From Sphingobacterium siyangense (GTDB taxonomy: Bacteria; Bacteroidota; Bacteroidia; Sphingobacteriales; Sphingobacteriaceae), in contig NZ_VLKR01000021.1 of the NCBI RefSeq assembly GCF_007830445.1, forward strand, positions 62,001 through 126,000: a stretch of DNA of 64,000 nucleotides, read 5' to 3'. The position numbers were made by a program, and so were the translations under genes. Shown here piece after piece: positions 9,178-17,026 of this stretch. Numbering within the stretch: position 1 is the stretch's first letter; each line of letters starts with the position of its first letter. The notes under the pieces are model-generated. The model did not search any database. It worked only from the letters and a program-made list of their open reading frames with translations, and was not told where the DNA came from.

Positions 9178-9603
9178 TTATTTTGGAACGATAGCTACTG
9201 TAAGTCTTGAGATACAATTTAATTTGTTGAAGCGATCGTACATTTTTATTTCCCAAATATGTGTGGATCGACCAATGTGTATTGGGCTACATTTTGCTGT
9301 TATTACGCCGCTACTTACCGGGCGTATATGATTGGCATTTACTTCAAGTCCAACTCCGCGGTATTTTTCTGGATCAACCACGAGGTTAGATGCGATACTT
9401 CCCAAAGACTCCGCCAGAACGACAGAAGCGCCGCCATGTAAAATACCATGTGGTTGCTTGACTTTATCTGTTACCGGCATGGTCGCCGTGATGGAGTTGT
9501 CATCAATTTCTGTCGCTTGAATCTCGAGCAGACCCGATAGGTATTTGTTGAAAAATACGTTTATTTCCTCAATGCTGTAATGCTGAAACCAAATTTTTGA
9601 CAT
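9178..9603 (-). CDS. PaaI-type hotdog-fold thioesterase
   Basis: 141-aa hotdog thioesterase. The motif GILHGGASVVLAESLGSIAS (residues 57-76) is the family's active-site helix, and EVNANHIRPVSSGVITAKC the next strand. Such enzymes hydrolyse acyl-CoA; in several Bacteroidota the menaquinone-pathway DHNA-CoA thioesterase belongs here, but nothing nearby confirms that substrate. Its start overlaps the end of the DinB-like gene by 35 bp, so it is the last gene of a translationally packed operon. Confidence 0.87.
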   Translation of the reverse strand: MSKIWFQHYSIEEINVFFNKYLSGLLEIQATEIDDNSITATMPVTDKVKQPHGILHGGASVVLAESLGSIASNLVVDPEKYRGVGLEVNANHIRPVSSGVITAKCSPIHIGRSTHIWEIKMYDRFNKLNCISRLTVAIVPK

Positions 9604-10117
9604 CGTCTGAGTTTAAATAACGTTCTTGAATAATGATGCGATGATGATTAAGGTGACCAGCAATGACATACAAGAGTGCTTTTACACTTGTTAGCCGTTC
9701 AGATGCCATCCCTTTACGTTCCAATTCAACCTCATTAAAACTGTTGAAAAGCATCATGTTCGCTTTGCGAAGAAAAGTAAATTCCTTACTCAGACTTTCT
9801 AAAGTGCGATCGTTGTAACGGGAATACTGAATGAAGTAGTCTTGGTCGTATCCAGCGAGCTCTTTAAGGTCATTACGTGAAAAACGCAATGCCCGATAAG
9901 CCATGATACGCTCATTATCGATGACGTGGCCAACAACTTCCTTGATTGTCCACTTATCTTCGGCGTATTTAAAATTACCTCTTTCCTCTGGTATCGTGTC
10001 CAGAAATGCTGGAAAGGAGAGCGTTTGTTCTTCTAGTGCATCGAACACATTATCGACGACAGTCTCAATATAAGGCGCGTAGACCGCTGGATATTCGTCA
10101 GATTTGAGTGGCTTCAT
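9569..10117 (-). CDS. DinB-family four-helix protein
   Basis: 182-aa protein with the DinB_2-like fold. FKYAEDKWTIKEVVGHVIDNERIMAYRALRFSRND supplies the first metal-binding His, and LLYVIAGHLNHHRIIIQERYL near residues 148-168 supplies the HxxHH-like pair at the C-terminus. Members are metal-dependent, some being thiol S-transferases; the substrate is unknown. It overlaps the histidine kinase gene by 20 bp and the thioesterase gene by 35 bp. The middle position suggests co-expression with the kinase, not necessarily shared function. Confidence 0.87.
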   Translation of the reverse strand: MKPLKSDEYPAVYAPYIETVVDNVFDALEEQTLSFPAFLDTIPEERGNFKYAEDKWTIKEVVGHVIDNERIMAYRALRFSRNDLKELAGYDQDYFIQYSRYNDRTLESLSKEFTFLRKANMMLFNSFNEVELERKGMASERLTSVKALLYVIAGHLNHHRIIIQERYLNSDDVKNLVSALQH

Positions 10118-11327
10118 ATTTTAAGTTGCTTTTTAAGATTATTCGAAATGTTGTTCCTTTACCTACTTCAGATTCTTTTACAAAAATTTGCCCCTGGTGG
10201 TACCGCACCATTCTTTTTGTCAGACTAAGGCCAAGCCCCCAACCTCTTTTCCGTGTTGTGAACCCCGGCTGGAAAACAGATTCAAAATTAGATCTCGGAA
10301 TTCCTTTGCCCGTATCACTAATGTCTATAAAAATTTCTTCTTTCGCAATATTTTCTGAAATATTAACAGTTATCTTTCCTTCTGTGCCAATGGCATTTAC
10401 TCCGTTTTTCAATAAATTTTCGATAATCCAATCAAAGAGTGGAATATTAAGCTGTGCTTCAAGATGTGTGTCTCCTTTTAATTCGAAAGCAATTTTATTA
10501 CTGGTTCGTATGCGAAAATAATCCATGTAATTTTTGATGACATCATACAGGTTATGGTTAGTCAGTACGGGAGTAGATCCTATTTTTGAAAAGCGGTCGG
10601 CGACGATTTCAAGTCGCTTAATGTCATTTTCCATTTCATTTAGGGTGTCATCTTCTTCGGCATCAAATTTTATGCGAATCAATTCTAACCAACCCATCAA
10701 CGATGAAATAGGGGTACCCAATTGATGTGCGGCTTCTTTTGTTAGCCCTACCCAAACGAGATTTTGTTCAGATTTCCGGATAGAATTGAAAACGGTATAA
10801 GCAATAATGAGAAAGAGGGCAATCAGCGATAGTTGTACATAAGGAAACACCCTTAACTGTTGCAAAAACCATGAATCTTTATAATACACATGCCATTTTT
10901 GTCCATTTTCCAATTCCAACGTAATAGGCGGATGGCTTTTCTTCATAAACGCAAGCTGTTTTTGAAAATAAACGGGATCATAATCGAGATGTTTTGTAAC
11001 ACTGTCGTTGTGTCCGGGTTTAATATTTGTCTTTGTGGAATCGAGGTTACGCCAGAAAATGATGTCTTCCTTGTCGTCAGTAATAATTGCGGGTAAATTT
11101 AGACTGTCTCTTACGGCGTAAATAAATGTAATGAATTCATCATCAACATCGGGCATGGTCATTATATTTTTGGTACTCATAGCCCATACCTCAGCCTTCG
11201 AACGTTCGGCATGTGCAAGATTTCGAACGAGGTAATTGGTATAAACCAGGGAGGCGACAGCAATGACTGCTGCAAAGATAAGCAAGATAAATTTCCAGCG
11301 TTGCTGGCTAATCTGATAGGGTTTCAT
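10098..11327 (-). CDS. Sensor histidine kinase, orphan
   Basis: 409-aa membrane kinase. One membrane segment lies at about 13-32, an extracytoplasmic sensor region follows to about 155, and a second segment spans 160-180. The dimerisation helix carries the phospho-acceptor His201 in KEAAHQLGTPISSLMGW, a variant in which the usual H-E-L-R-N-P is H-Q-L-G-T-P. The ATPase domain has NLLKNGVNAI (N box), DTGKGIP (G1) and RGWGLGLSLTKRM (G2). No response regulator is adjacent. It is the first gene of a three-gene operon divergent from gltX. Confidence 0.92.
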   Translation of the reverse strand: MKPYQISQQRWKFILLIFAAVIAVASLVYTNYLVRNLAHAERSKAEVWAMSTKNIMTMPDVDDEFITFIYAVRDSLNLPAIITDDKEDIIFWRNLDSTKTNIKPGHNDSVTKHLDYDPVYFQKQLAFMKKSHPPITLELENGQKWHVYYKDSWFLQQLRVFPYVQLSLIALFLIIAYTVFNSIRKSEQNLVWVGLTKEAAHQLGTPISSLMGWLELIRIKFDAEEDDTLNEMENDIKRLEIVADRFSKIGSTPVLTNHNLYDVIKNYMDYFRIRTSNKIAFELKGDTHLEAQLNIPLFDWIIENLLKNGVNAIGTEGKITVNISENIAKEEIFIDISDTGKGIPRSNFESVFQPGFTTRKRGWGLGLSLTKRMVRYHQGQIFVKESEVGKGTTFRIILKSNLKYEATQI

Positions 11328-11436
11328 GATTCCGTATTCGTGTCCTTCATTTGCAAATTACTGAATAAATGTCTGTTTTCTGCACTTTTATTTCATTGAT
11401 GAGGTTATCGTGCCGCCCAAATCAAAAATTTTGTGG

Positions 11437-11444
11437 TAATTTTG
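11437..11444 (+). promoter_or_regulatory. Promoter -7 box of gltX (near-leaderless)
   Basis: TAATTTTG matches the Bacteroidota -7 consensus TAnnTTTG and ends four bases before the gltX ATG at 11449. A start site at the usual spacing would fall on or beside the start codon. No clear -33 box at 19-21 bp. Confidence 0.6.
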
Positions 11445-11448
11445 CGCC

Positions 11449-12969
11449 ATGAGTTCAGAAAGAAAAGTAAGAGTGCGTTTTGCACCAAGCCCGACAGGTG
11501 GTCTTCACCTTGGTGGGGTACGTACAGCTTTGTTTAATTTTCTCTATGCGCGTCAGCATCAGGGAGATTTTATTTTACGTGTCGAGGATACGGACCAAAC
11601 TCGTTTTGTCCCAGGTGCTGAGGAATATATCAACGAATGCTTAGCATGGTGTGGTTTGACTCCAGATGAAAGCCCATTAAAAGGAGGCGAGTACGGACCT
11701 TACCGTCAAAGTGAGCGAAAACCATCTTACCGGAAATATGCTGAACAGCTGATTGAGAATGGTTATGCTTACTATGCTTTTGACACAGCAGAGGAGCTGG
11801 ATGAGCAGCGTAAGTTACAGCCTAATTTTCGATATAGTCACGAGAACAGACTTCAATTACGTAATTCATTGAGTTTGTCTGCCGCTGAAACTCAACAATT
11901 ATTGGATGCGGGCACACCGCACACCATCCGTATAAAGATTCCAACTGATGAAACGGTATCGTTCACTGATATGATCCGTGGAAAGGTTGCTTTTGATACA
12001 AATCTTGTCGATGATAAGGTATTGCTTAAGGCAGATGGCATGCCGACTTATCACCTCGCTGTTGTTGTAGATGATAAGGCCATGGAAATATCGCATGTAT
12101 TCCGTGGTGAAGAGTGGTTGCCTTCGGCACCTATCCACATCTTATTGTGGGAATACCTTGGTTGGGGGGATAGTATGCCAGGCTGGGCGCACCTTCCATT
12201 GATCCTTAAACCAGATGGAAACGGTAAACTAAGCAAGCGTGACGGTGATCGTTTGGGTTTCCCTGTTTATGCTATGAACTGGACCGATGCTAAATCTGGC
12301 GATACAACAAAAGGATTCCGTGAGATGGGCTTCTTACCCGAGGCTTTTGTCAATATGCTCGGCGTGTTAGGTTGGAATGATGGCACCGAACAGGAGCTTT
12401 TCTCCTTAGATGAATTGATTCAGAAATTTGGTGTTGACCGTATCAGTAAAGCCGGTGCGAAATTTGATTTTGAAAAAGCAAAATGGTTCAACCATGAATG
12501 GATTAAACGCACGTCGACAGAATCCTTGTTGCCAAAGATCAAAACAGTATTGGAAGATCATCAAGTAGATGCCGATGAAGCTTACGTGAGCAGGGTATTG
12601 GATGCTGTGAAAGAGCGTTTAACTTTTGTTGAGGACTTTTGGAGTCAGGCGTCTTTCTTCTTTTTGCAACCTGCGGAATATGATTTGAATGCTGTGAAGC
12701 CTAAGTGGACTGCTGAAAAAACAGCATTTTTTGAGGGTATAAACCAGTCATTCGAAGGATTTGATACGTGGAAAGCTGCTGAATTGGAGCCTTTCTTCAA
12801 AGATGCGATTCAGGCATCGGGAATGAAAATGGGTGAGCTGATGATGCCATTCCGGATTATGTTGGTAGGCGGTAAATTTGGACCAGATGTCTTTCAGATT
12901 GTTGAATTGCTCGGTAAAAACGAGGTCATAGCACGTGTGAAAAAAGCTCTTAAAGAATTTGATGCTTAA
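11449..12969 (+). CDS. gltX: Glutamyl-tRNA synthetase
   Basis: Charges tRNA-Glu with glutamate in the cytoplasm. Class I signatures are intact: the HIGH-equivalent HLGG at 20-23 inside FAPSPTGGLHLGGVRTALFN, and KLSKR at 260-264. The segment VEDTDQTRFVPGAE is typical of GltX. 506 aa is normal. A separate glnS (49049-50719) means this organism charges tRNA-Gln directly and GltX is probably discriminating. The ATG at 11449 directly precedes the conserved N-terminus. Its promoter box lies only four bases upstream. Confidence 0.97.
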   Translation: MSSERKVRVRFAPSPTGGLHLGGVRTALFNFLYARQHQGDFILRVEDTDQTRFVPGAEEYINECLAWCGLTPDESPLKGGEYGPYRQSERKPSYRKYAEQLIENGYAYYAFDTAEELDEQRKLQPNFRYSHENRLQLRNSLSLSAAETQQLLDAGTPHTIRIKIPTDETVSFTDMIRGKVAFDTNLVDDKVLLKADGMPTYHLAVVVDDKAMEISHVFRGEEWLPSAPIHILLWEYLGWGDSMPGWAHLPLILKPDGNGKLSKRDGDRLGFPVYAMNWTDAKSGDTTKGFREMGFLPEAFVNMLGVLGWNDGTEQELFSLDELIQKFGVDRISKAGAKFDFEKAKWFNHEWIKRTSTESLLPKIKTVLEDHQVDADEAYVSRVLDAVKERLTFVEDFWSQASFFFLQPAEYDLNAVKPKWTAEKTAFFEGINQSFEGFDTWKAAELEPFFKDAIQASGMKMGELMMPFRIMLVGGKFGPDVFQIVELLGKNEVIARVKKALKEFDA

Positions 12970-12990
12970 ATAGATTAAGTACGAGATACC

Positions 12991-13035
12991 AAAAAGGGGG
13001 TGTCTGCATTGATTTGCAAACAGCCCCTTTTTTTG
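12991..13035 (+). terminator. Terminator of gltX
   Basis: Imperfect stem: AAAAAGGGG, TGT and TGCA pair with TGCA, ACA and CCCCTTTTT across a 6-nt loop, with two internal mismatches, then a T-run. It lies 22 bp after the gltX stop. Confidence 0.8.
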
Positions 13036-13192
13036 AAAGAACCAGTTTAATTGATGCGTATTGTTTTTATGAAGGCATCAATGAGCTCGTGATACTTGGT
13101 TTATTAGGCCGAAAGAATCTTCGGTTCGCTTTCATTGCTGTTACTGCTTGCGAAAGCATGAAAGTTGTATATAGGAGATTTAGCTGCCTCAT

Positions 13193-14770
13193 TTACAAGT
13201 ATGGGATTCTTAGGCGCATGAAAAGTGTTTTGGCTGGGCCGAATAAAAATATTAGCCCTGTGACCAGCATTCCCAGGATTCCCAGATAAGTAAATATCTC
13301 CATGTTACTGATTAGTGATGCTTGCTGACTTAGGGTTCCCGAAATACTTTTGCTTGCAATACGACCTGCTATTTGATCTCCATATATTCCGGTATATTTG
13401 TCCATTAATGTATTCCAATAGTTTATTGTCAGTGGGTTGCTTGTATTCAGTGTCTGTTCGAGTTGAATATAATGCTTTTGATTTAGTGTATAGCTGGCAT
13501 TTTGAATAAGTGCAAATCCGACATTCGTACTCCAAAACCGAACGGTTGTGCCCATGAGGCCTGCATTGCCAGCATGATGGGATTCTACACCTGTCAAAAT
13601 ATAAATAACCAGTGGTGTAAAAAGCCATCCTTGTCCGATTCCTTGAATAAACAAAGGAAGCCCGATTGCCCAGATTGTGGTATCAGGGTAAAATATAGGT
13701 ACAAATAAAAAACATGAAGTCGCCAATATCAAAAAGCCAAAACCAAAGATATATTTAGGAGATACATCGCGGAGGAGTAAGAATCCTGAACTGCCAACAC
13801 CCAGTATTGTACCAAGGACATTGATGTACTGTACATCAACAATATAATGCCAGGGCCACTTCCATACGGTAGCCATCACTGTGTATACATTATTGAGACA
13901 GCTGCGAATAATATAAAAGAGAAAAAATAGGATAACACCAAAGATCACATTTTTGTATCTGAGGATCTCAAAATGAAACAGCGGTCTTTTGACAATCCGC
14001 TGTTTAATGATGAAAAGTGCTCCGAAAATAAGGAAAAGTGCGAAGTTGATGGTGATCTTGGAGCATTCAAACCAATAGTATTTGCGACCATAAATTAAAA
14101 CGTAGGCCCCGCAGCTCAATGATATCAATAAAAATAGACAGCTGGCCAGATCCAGTTGATAGAGTGGAAACTTTTTACCCAAGCGATTATTGTTGAGTAA
14201 CAGCAAGGCTATTGCAATCACTATCAAATGCCAATAGAGTACGACATGGATCATATCTTGCCATCCATAGTCCATTATGCTTTCTTTGAGTAAGGATGTC
14301 GTTAAAGTTGATCCTGTAAGCATAAAGGTATATAGGAAAAAATAGGCGATCGTTCGGCTTTTGGTATGCTTAATCTGCATCATAAGCAGTGGAAGAAAGC
14401 ATGCACCTTCCAACACACAGAAAATACCTTCGATCACGCGGAGAATACCAATAAGGAAAGGGTCTCTTGTAAGTGAAATACCGAGTAGAATAAGGATGGA
14501 GAGGCTACAGGTCAAGAGTATGTATGTCCTTACCCTAAAAAACGAAAACAGCCGTTGAAATATGAGTAAGGTAACGACAATGGCACCATACATCAAGGAT
14601 AGAAAATACTGAATATCCTCAGCTTCAATATCCAGTGCCGAAGCGGTAAATGCCGTATTGGAATGGAAGAGCGACATTAGCATGAGATGTGGGAACATCG
14701 CTACGATCATTAGCGGGAGTTTTATCCATTCGGGTACCCAGCTGTAGTATAAAGATTTGTTCGTACTCAT
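13193..14770 (-). CDS. MFS drug-efflux permease (DHA2/EmrB-like)
   Basis: 525-aa inner-membrane protein with about 14 hydrophobic segments, the size and topology of the DHA2 (EmrB-like) branch of the major facilitator family. It starts six bases after the HlyD-type adaptor gene, the usual EmrA-EmrB order, so the two likely form one pump. I do not see a strict motif C of drug antiporters, and Bacteroidota members of this type are divergent, so the substrate is open. No outer-membrane TolC-like factor is encoded nearby. I saw no clear terminator after it. Confidence 0.85.
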   Translation of the reverse strand: MSTNKSLYYSWVPEWIKLPLMIVAMFPHLMLMSLFHSNTAFTASALDIEAEDIQYFLSLMYGAIVVTLLIFQRLFSFFRVRTYILLTCSLSILILLGISLTRDPFLIGILRVIEGIFCVLEGACFLPLLMMQIKHTKSRTIAYFFLYTFMLTGSTLTTSLLKESIMDYGWQDMIHVVLYWHLIVIAIALLLLNNNRLGKKFPLYQLDLASCLFLLISLSCGAYVLIYGRKYYWFECSKITINFALFLIFGALFIIKQRIVKRPLFHFEILRYKNVIFGVILFFLFYIIRSCLNNVYTVMATVWKWPWHYIVDVQYINVLGTILGVGSSGFLLLRDVSPKYIFGFGFLILATSCFLFVPIFYPDTTIWAIGLPLFIQGIGQGWLFTPLVIYILTGVESHHAGNAGLMGTTVRFWSTNVGFALIQNASYTLNQKHYIQLEQTLNTSNPLTINYWNTLMDKYTGIYGDQIAGRIASKSISGTLSQQASLISNMEIFTYLGILGMLVTGLIFLFGPAKTLFMRLRIPYL

Positions 14771-14776
14771 GGGCGA

Positions 14777-15826
14777 TTAGGATTGATGGGCGGCATGGAC
14801 AACGACATTCATACCTGCACGTAATTTCTTGAGATCCTGATTTGGATCAAATACAATTTTAATGGGAATCCGTTGCTCAATCTTTACGAAATTTCCGGTT
14901 GCATTGTCTTGTGGTATCAGGGCAAATTTGGAACCTGATGCCGGAGAAAATGAGTGGATTCTTCCTTTAAAACTGAGTTTGGGAAAAGCGTCGACCTGTA
15001 TAGTAACGATAGTGCCTTCTGCAAGATTTTCGAGTTGAGTTTCCCTAAAGTTAGCGTTGATCCATTTCTCTTCACTAATGACATTGGCAAGTGTCTGACC
15101 TTCCTTTACATATTGTCCTGCTTGGATGGTTCGTTTTCCAACAAAGCCATCATAAGGTGCTGTAACTACGGTATACGAAAGAAAAAGCTGTGCATTTGTT
15201 TTTGCGGCCTTTTTAATATTGATATTGGCTCTTGCCGGTAGTTCGCTTGTTTTTTCTTTGTTGGTGTTTAGTTGAGCTGAATTATATTCTTCGATTATAG
15301 TGTGCAGTTGTGCCAATGCTATATCATATGCTGCTTTGGCATTATCGTACTGTTGTTGGGTCGCAGCCTCTGCTTCAAATAAATTCTTGAATCGCTTGTA
15401 ATCCTGTTCGGTCTGCCATACACTTACTTTTGCCGCTTCTAATCTTGCCTTTTGAACAGAAATGCTATTGGCTGTTGCATTGGCTGTTTTGCTGATTACC
15501 TCAGCATTGCTCTGGCTACTTTGGAGCTCGGCATTCGCCATATCAACCTTTGTTTGATACTCACTGGCATCTATAATTAATAAGGTATCGCCCCGATGTA
15601 CATATTGGTTTTCCTCAAATCGTACCTCCTTGATAAAACCAGAAACCCTACTGGCAATAGGTGTCAAGTATTGATCAATTTGTGCGTCATTTGTTGTTAC
15701 ATATTGATTGGTAAAAATAAGGTGTCTGACTAAGACGCCGATACCGGTCAATAATAATAGGCTGGCAAATATGACGAGCATTTTATTAAATCCTTTTGTT
15801 TTGTCTTTTTTATCTTCTTTATTCAT
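14777..15826 (-). CDS. HlyD/EmrA-type periplasmic adaptor
   Basis: 349-aa membrane-fusion protein. One N-terminal membrane segment (about 14-34) is followed by a biotinyl-lipoyl half-motif (SRVSGFIKEVRFEENQYVHRGD) and a coiled-coil hairpin (about 80-190, Ala/Gln/Glu-rich). The second lipoyl half (VTAPYDGFVGKRTIQAGQYVKEG) and a beta-barrel segment (WINANFRETQLENL) come next. It bridges an inner-membrane pump to an outer-membrane channel. It is encoded first, six bases before the MFS permease, and faces the AraC regulator across a 381-bp divergent spacer. Confidence 0.92.
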   Translation of the reverse strand: MNKEDKKDKTKGFNKMLVIFASLLLLTGIGVLVRHLIFTNQYVTTNDAQIDQYLTPIASRVSGFIKEVRFEENQYVHRGDTLLIIDASEYQTKVDMANAELQSSQSNAEVISKTANATANSISVQKARLEAAKVSVWQTEQDYKRFKNLFEAEAATQQQYDNAKAAYDIALAQLHTIIEEYNSAQLNTNKEKTSELPARANINIKKAAKTNAQLFLSYTVVTAPYDGFVGKRTIQAGQYVKEGQTLANVISEEKWINANFRETQLENLAEGTIVTIQVDAFPKLSFKGRIHSFSPASGSKFALIPQDNATGNFVKIEQRIPIKIVFDPNQDLKKLRAGMNVVVHAAHQS

Positions 15827-16170
15827 TGTTATTTTGATTGCGTAATTTTAATAGTCTGCTTTATGTGTTTATAGTGTGTCAACACAGGCGAACTGTGTAC
15901 TTTTAGCATCATCTAAATTTACAGTTGAGCCTTTTTATTTGATCCGATGTTGTAGGAGACTTTTAAAAATTTAATTAAAGTCCGTTGTGCCAGTATTCAG
16001 TTCCGCTTATGATGTACTCGGAGTAGCAATTTTTCTGTTTTTGTATGTTACTTAATCAGGGTTACCCGGAATACGAGCAAACTTCCTCTGAGAGCATGAG
16101 CATATGGCTGTACAAAGATACTGTGGAATAGAAACGTTTTGTTTTGTATAGTCGGACGGATATATGTTCA
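15827..16170. other. Divergent efflux-operon/AraC spacer
   Basis: Non-coding region between the HlyD gene and the AraC gene. Apart from the inverted repeats at 15875-15898 and the AraC promoter at its right end I see no gene or RNA. It is the natural place for operators of the efflux pair. Confidence 0.6.
15875..15898. promoter_or_regulatory. Overlapping inverted repeats upstream of the efflux operon
   Basis: TGTGT-CA-ACACA (15875-15886) overlaps ACACAG-GCGAA-CTGTGT (15882-15898), about 50-70 bp upstream of the adaptor start. The shared arm means the two palindromes are mutually exclusive. This is a plausible operator. AraC proteins usually bind direct repeats, so another regulator is possible. 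Confidence 0.35.
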
Positions 16171-16203
16171 TTTGCGCCATGTTGTAGGAAAAGTGTAATT
16201 TTA
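16171..16203 (+). promoter_or_regulatory. Promoter of the AraC regulator
   Basis: TTTG at 16171-16174, a 21-bp spacer, and TAATTTTA at 16196-16203, one base off the TAnnTTTG consensus. The ATG at 16208 is four bases downstream, so the leader would be very short. Confidence 0.45.
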
Positions 16204-16207
16204 AGTT

Positions 16208-17017
16208 ATGGAAGAGGAAAAACTTGTAGCTATTGATGCTGACCAATATGATTTTTATGTAGACCATATGTATGTCGATCGTATCGATTCTCGTGAGTAC
16301 AAACATAAAAAGGCGCGGCTGCTCTATGCTGACGGTGGTATTATTCATGTGTTTACAACAACAAAGCACTGGTATTTGCCAGCAAGGTTTTATATGTGGA
16401 TTCCGGCAAATACAACTTATCATCTGGAAAGTACAAGCTCTCGTATTCCGCTATATAGTTTTTATTTCAAGGAGAAGCAGCATATGCCGTCCGTACTTTC
16501 AACGCCAAATATATTTCTAAGCAATGATCTGGTGCGTGAAATGTTTTTATTTGCTCAGGATTGGAGCGGAGGGATCAGCAAAACGGCTGATTATTCAAAG
16601 TACTGTCTCTTGCGTGCGATGATGGCGATTATTCCGGATACGAGTTCACCAATAGATGCTTTTCCGATGCAGCATCCTTATCCTAAAAGTGAAAAACTCA
16701 GGAGCGTAGCGAGATATCTAAATAGCAATATTGATCAAGCATTTACCATTGAACAGGTTGCTGTGCGCTTTGGTATGAGCAGCCGCTCGTTGTCACGGTT
16801 GTTTAAAGAAGATATGGGGATTAGTTATATCCGTTTTTTAAGAGCCATACGAATTGCGAAAGCCCTGGAACTGATGTCTGAGAATAGCTATTCCATTCTA
16901 GAAATAGCCATGCGTGTAGGGTACAATGAGCTGTCTTCTTTTAGCAATATTTTTACGCGTGTAACGGGTATCCGTCCATCGATATATATGGCGAAGATTA
17001 ATGAATATAAACAGTAA
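16208..17017 (+). CDS. AraC-family transcriptional regulator
   Basis: 269-aa regulator. The N-terminal half has a cupin-like sensing region (WYLPARFYMWIPANTTYHLE, about residues 58-77). The C-terminal 100 residues carry the double helix-turn-helix: FTIEQVAVRFGMSSRSLSRLFKEDMGISYIRFLRAIRIAKALELM and then SILEIAMRVGYNELSSFSNIFTRVTGIRPSIY, the classic AraC/XylS second motif. Divergent orientation to the HlyD-MFS pair suggests that it controls that pump. It is convergent with the SNF2 helicase gene, only nine bases apart, with no obvious terminator between them. Confidence 0.93.
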   Translation: MEEEKLVAIDADQYDFYVDHMYVDRIDSREYKHKKARLLYADGGIIHVFTTTKHWYLPARFYMWIPANTTYHLESTSSRIPLYSFYFKEKQHMPSVLSTPNIFLSNDLVREMFLFAQDWSGGISKTADYSKYCLLRAMMAIIPDTSSPIDAFPMQHPYPKSEKLRSVARYLNSNIDQAFTIEQVAVRFGMSSRSLSRLFKEDMGISYIRFLRAIRIAKALELMSENSYSILEIAMRVGYNELSSFSNIFTRVTGIRPSIYMAKINEYKQ

Positions 17018-17026
17018 TGTTTTTAT

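Noticed and set aside
8975..9256. 93-codon reverse frame before and into the thioesterase gene
   Set aside because: It runs across a terminator, overlaps the thioesterase 3' end in another frame, and is rich in Ile, Tyr and Lys as expected for AT-rich non-coding DNA.
13014..13289. 91-codon forward frame after gltX
   Set aside because: It begins inside the gltX terminator stem and overlaps the 3' end of the permease gene on the opposite strand; no domain or promoter.
16052..16423. 123-codon reverse frame with many cysteines opposite the AraC gene
   Set aside because: Over half is the complement of the AraC coding sequence; cysteine richness comes from the opposite strand's codons.
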